The notes beneath the pieces were generated by a model, which was given only the letters and a program-made list of their open reading frames with translations, searched no databases and was not told where the DNA came from. Made by a program: the position numbers and the translations under genes. This document shows positions 14,123-15,000 of a stretch of 15,000 nucleotides of DNA, piece after piece (the stretch's first letter is position 1; every line of letters begins with the position of its first letter). Origin of the DNA: UBA4717 sp045580165 (GTDB lineage: Bacteria; Bacillota; Clostridia; Oscillospirales; CAG-272); NCBI GenBank assembly GCA_045580165.1, contig JAZNNG010000024.1, positions 1 to 15,000 of the forward strand, read 5' to 3'.

Positions 14123-14151
14123 AGTATATCACAAATTTATAATTAAATCAA
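14123..14151 (-). promoter_or_regulatory. Promoter of the histidine kinase-radA unit
   Basis: Minus-strand TTGATT (14151-14146), 17-bp spacer ending in TGA, TATACT (14128-14123). Predicted start near 14116, leader about 38 bases. A near copy of HPr promoter P1. The start position excludes the upstream in-frame start at 14132. Confidence 0.7.
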
Positions 14152-14244
14152 CAAATCAAGGGAATTTATATAAAAAATAACAGTTTGTTAGTTTCTGTCC
14201 CATACAAGTATTGATAAACCAAAATATAAATTTCAAGGATATAC

Positions 14245-14273
14245 GTGACAAATGAGCAAATGTATGCTATAAT
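14245..14273 (+). promoter_or_regulatory. Promoter of the GNAT-Nudix pair
   Basis: GTGACA (14245-14250), 17-bp spacer ending in TGC, TATAAT (14268-14273), an extended -10. Predicted start near 14280, leader about 78 bases. The remaining AT-rich spacer between the two divergent promoters (14152-14244) shows no gene and no other site I can support. Confidence 0.7.
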
Positions 14274-14339
14274 ATTACCGGAAATCAGAATGTTTTGTGG
14301 CTTTTCAGCCTATATAAGAAAAACAGTTAGATAAATAAG

Positions 14340-14380
14340 AATTTGGAGAAATCTACCATGATGATTCAATTTGGAGAAAT
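14340..14380 (+). repeat. 13-bp direct repeat around the GNAT start
   Basis: AATTTGGAGAAAT occurs at 14340-14352 and again at 14368-14380, 28 bases apart. The first copy supplies the GGAG ribosome site; the second lies in codons 4-8 and encodes part of the protein. It may be chance or a small duplication at the edge of an inserted segment. Confidence 0.6.
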
Positions 14381-14807
14381 TACTGATATTGATAACTGGA
14401 TGAATCTTGTTGAAGAAATCTGTTGGAATTTTCCTGGCTTAGAGACAAACGAAAAAATTGCGGAGCATCGTAAAACAGTTTTGCGGTTTATCAGCAAAGC
14501 ACAGGCATTGTGTGCAAAAGATGACAATGAGAAAATTATTGGCGTGCTTTTGTTTTCACGAAGTCATAACATGATTTGTTGCTTGGGTGTATCACCTAAA
14601 CACAGAAGAAACGGCATTGCTTCATGCTTACTTAGCAGGGCCTTGGAACAGTTGGACAGGACAAAAGATATATCTGTATCAACATTCCGAGAAGATGATG
14701 AGAAAGGGATTGCACCAAGAGCACTATACAAGAAATTTGGCTTCGTTGAAGATGAACTAACAGTAGAATTTGGATACCCCAATCAAGTATTTCTATTGCA
14801 TACTTAA
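14358..14807 (+). CDS. GNAT-family N-acetyltransferase
   Basis: 149 residues from ATG 14358 (ATG 14361 is equally possible); GGAG lies 9 bases upstream. The acetyl-CoA binding signature CCLGVSPKHRRNGIASCLLSRAL carries the RRNGIA pyrophosphate loop (about residues 80-85), preceded by the strand KIIGVLLFSR and followed by ALYKKFGFVEDE, the usual GNAT C-terminal motif. The substrate is unknown; an amine of an antibiotic, amino acid or protein are all possible. The gene is about 35% GC in its first half against 50-60% in sampled flanking housekeeping genes, prefers A/T-ending codons, and is followed after 28 bases by a Nudix gene, a pairing that looks like an acquired cassette. A TTG start at 14343 was rejected. 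Confidence 0.88.
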   Translation: MMIQFGEITDIDNWMNLVEEICWNFPGLETNEKIAEHRKTVLRFISKAQALCAKDDNEKIIGVLLFSRSHNMICCLGVSPKHRRNGIASCLLSRALEQLDRTKDISVSTFREDDEKGIAPRALYKKFGFVEDELTVEFGYPNQVFLLHT

Positions 14808-14835
14808 TCTGTTTGATTGTTAGAGGTAATATATT

Positions 14836-15000
14836 ATGGAACAAGCTATAAGGAATGCGGCAAAAGCATTGATTATTAAAGATGACAAAATGCTGGCAGT
14901 AAAAATCAGCGATGGAAACGAAGAATGGTATATCATGCCAGGCGGTGGACAAGATGTAGAGGAACTTTTACCAGAGGCAGTTTGCAGAGAAGTTGCAGAA
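14836..15000 (+). CDS. Nudix hydrolase, N-terminal part (cut by window edge)
   Basis: 55 residues are visible from ATG 14836, which has GAGG 8 bases upstream. The frame stays open to the window end. WYIMPGGGQ followed by VEELLPEAVCREVAE matches the Nudix box start (G-x5-E-x7-RE-x-x-E), where the Glu residues bind Mg2+. These enzymes hydrolyse nucleoside diphosphate-linked compounds. The MPGGG lead-in is typical of MutT/NUDT-like members, but the substrate is not predictable. Base use is AT-rich as in the GNAT gene, and both share the promoter near 14268. Confidence 0.88.
   Translation, partial: MEQAIRNAAKALIIKDDKMLAVKISDGNEEWYIMPGGGQDVEELLPEAVCREVAE

Noticed and set aside
14079..14132. Upstream start for the histidine kinase
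   Set aside because: Lies at or before the predicted transcript start near 14116; the usual membrane-helix start is at ATG 14078.
14343..14357. TTG start for the GNAT gene
   Set aside because: It overlaps the GGAG that serves ATG 14358 and has no ribosome site of its own.
1..15000. tRNA, rRNA, CRISPR array, transposase or phage genes
   Set aside because: Looked for in all spacers; no cloverleaf, no regular repeat-spacer array and no such protein was found. The two 51-bp repeats are too few and too structured for CRISPR.

Overview
The window looks like a chromosomal segment from a Gram-positive, probably Bacillota/Clostridia-type bacterium (inference). The reasons are strong AGGAGG-like ribosome binding sites, frequent GTG/TTG starts, an HPr with both His15 and Ser46, a CwlD-like amidase (a spore-cortex enzyme in known spore formers), an mraZ-rsmH start of a division cluster, and paired DUF4330 proteins. 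No rRNA, tRNA, CRISPR array, transposase or phage gene was found.

Layout. From 1 to about 10365 everything is on the minus strand. It reads (in transcription order, right to left) as four blocks. Block 1 is rimM, trmD, a 638-residue O-antigen-ligase/polymerase-family membrane protein, a TIM-barrel sugar isomerase-like protein and two DUF4330 membrane-anchored proteins (10365 to 5266, gaps of 6 to 30 bases), closed by a small hairpin/T-run terminator. Block 2 is a lone HPr gene with two good promoters. Block 3 is uvrC, rsmD and coaD, tightly packed or overlapping and closed by a strong terminator. Block 4 is mraZ-rsmH with a near-consensus promoter and a 10-bp-phased set of MraZ-type boxes; rsmH runs off the left edge.

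Right part. A plus-strand cwlD-like amidase is divergent from rimM and converges on radA, the two stop codons overlapping in TTAA. radA lies directly behind a membrane sensor histidine kinase that has no response regulator in view. To the right of the kinase the base composition drops to about 35% GC and a plus-strand GNAT acetyltransferase plus a truncated Nudix hydrolase begin, most likely an acquired cassette.

Most unusual points. (1) The 419-base spacer between HPr and uvrC holds two 51-bp direct repeats (47/51 identical) and several perfect hairpins. All four differences between the copies fit one fold on minus-strand RNA: two are unpaired, two turn a Watson-Crick pair into G-U. (2) A translation-linked operon (rimM-trmD) continues into what looks like an envelope-polymer module. 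(3) The kinase-radA pair lacks a regulator. (4) A palindrome sits inside the cwlD promoter region. Nothing here is proven to be a new system; points 1 and 2 are the best candidates.
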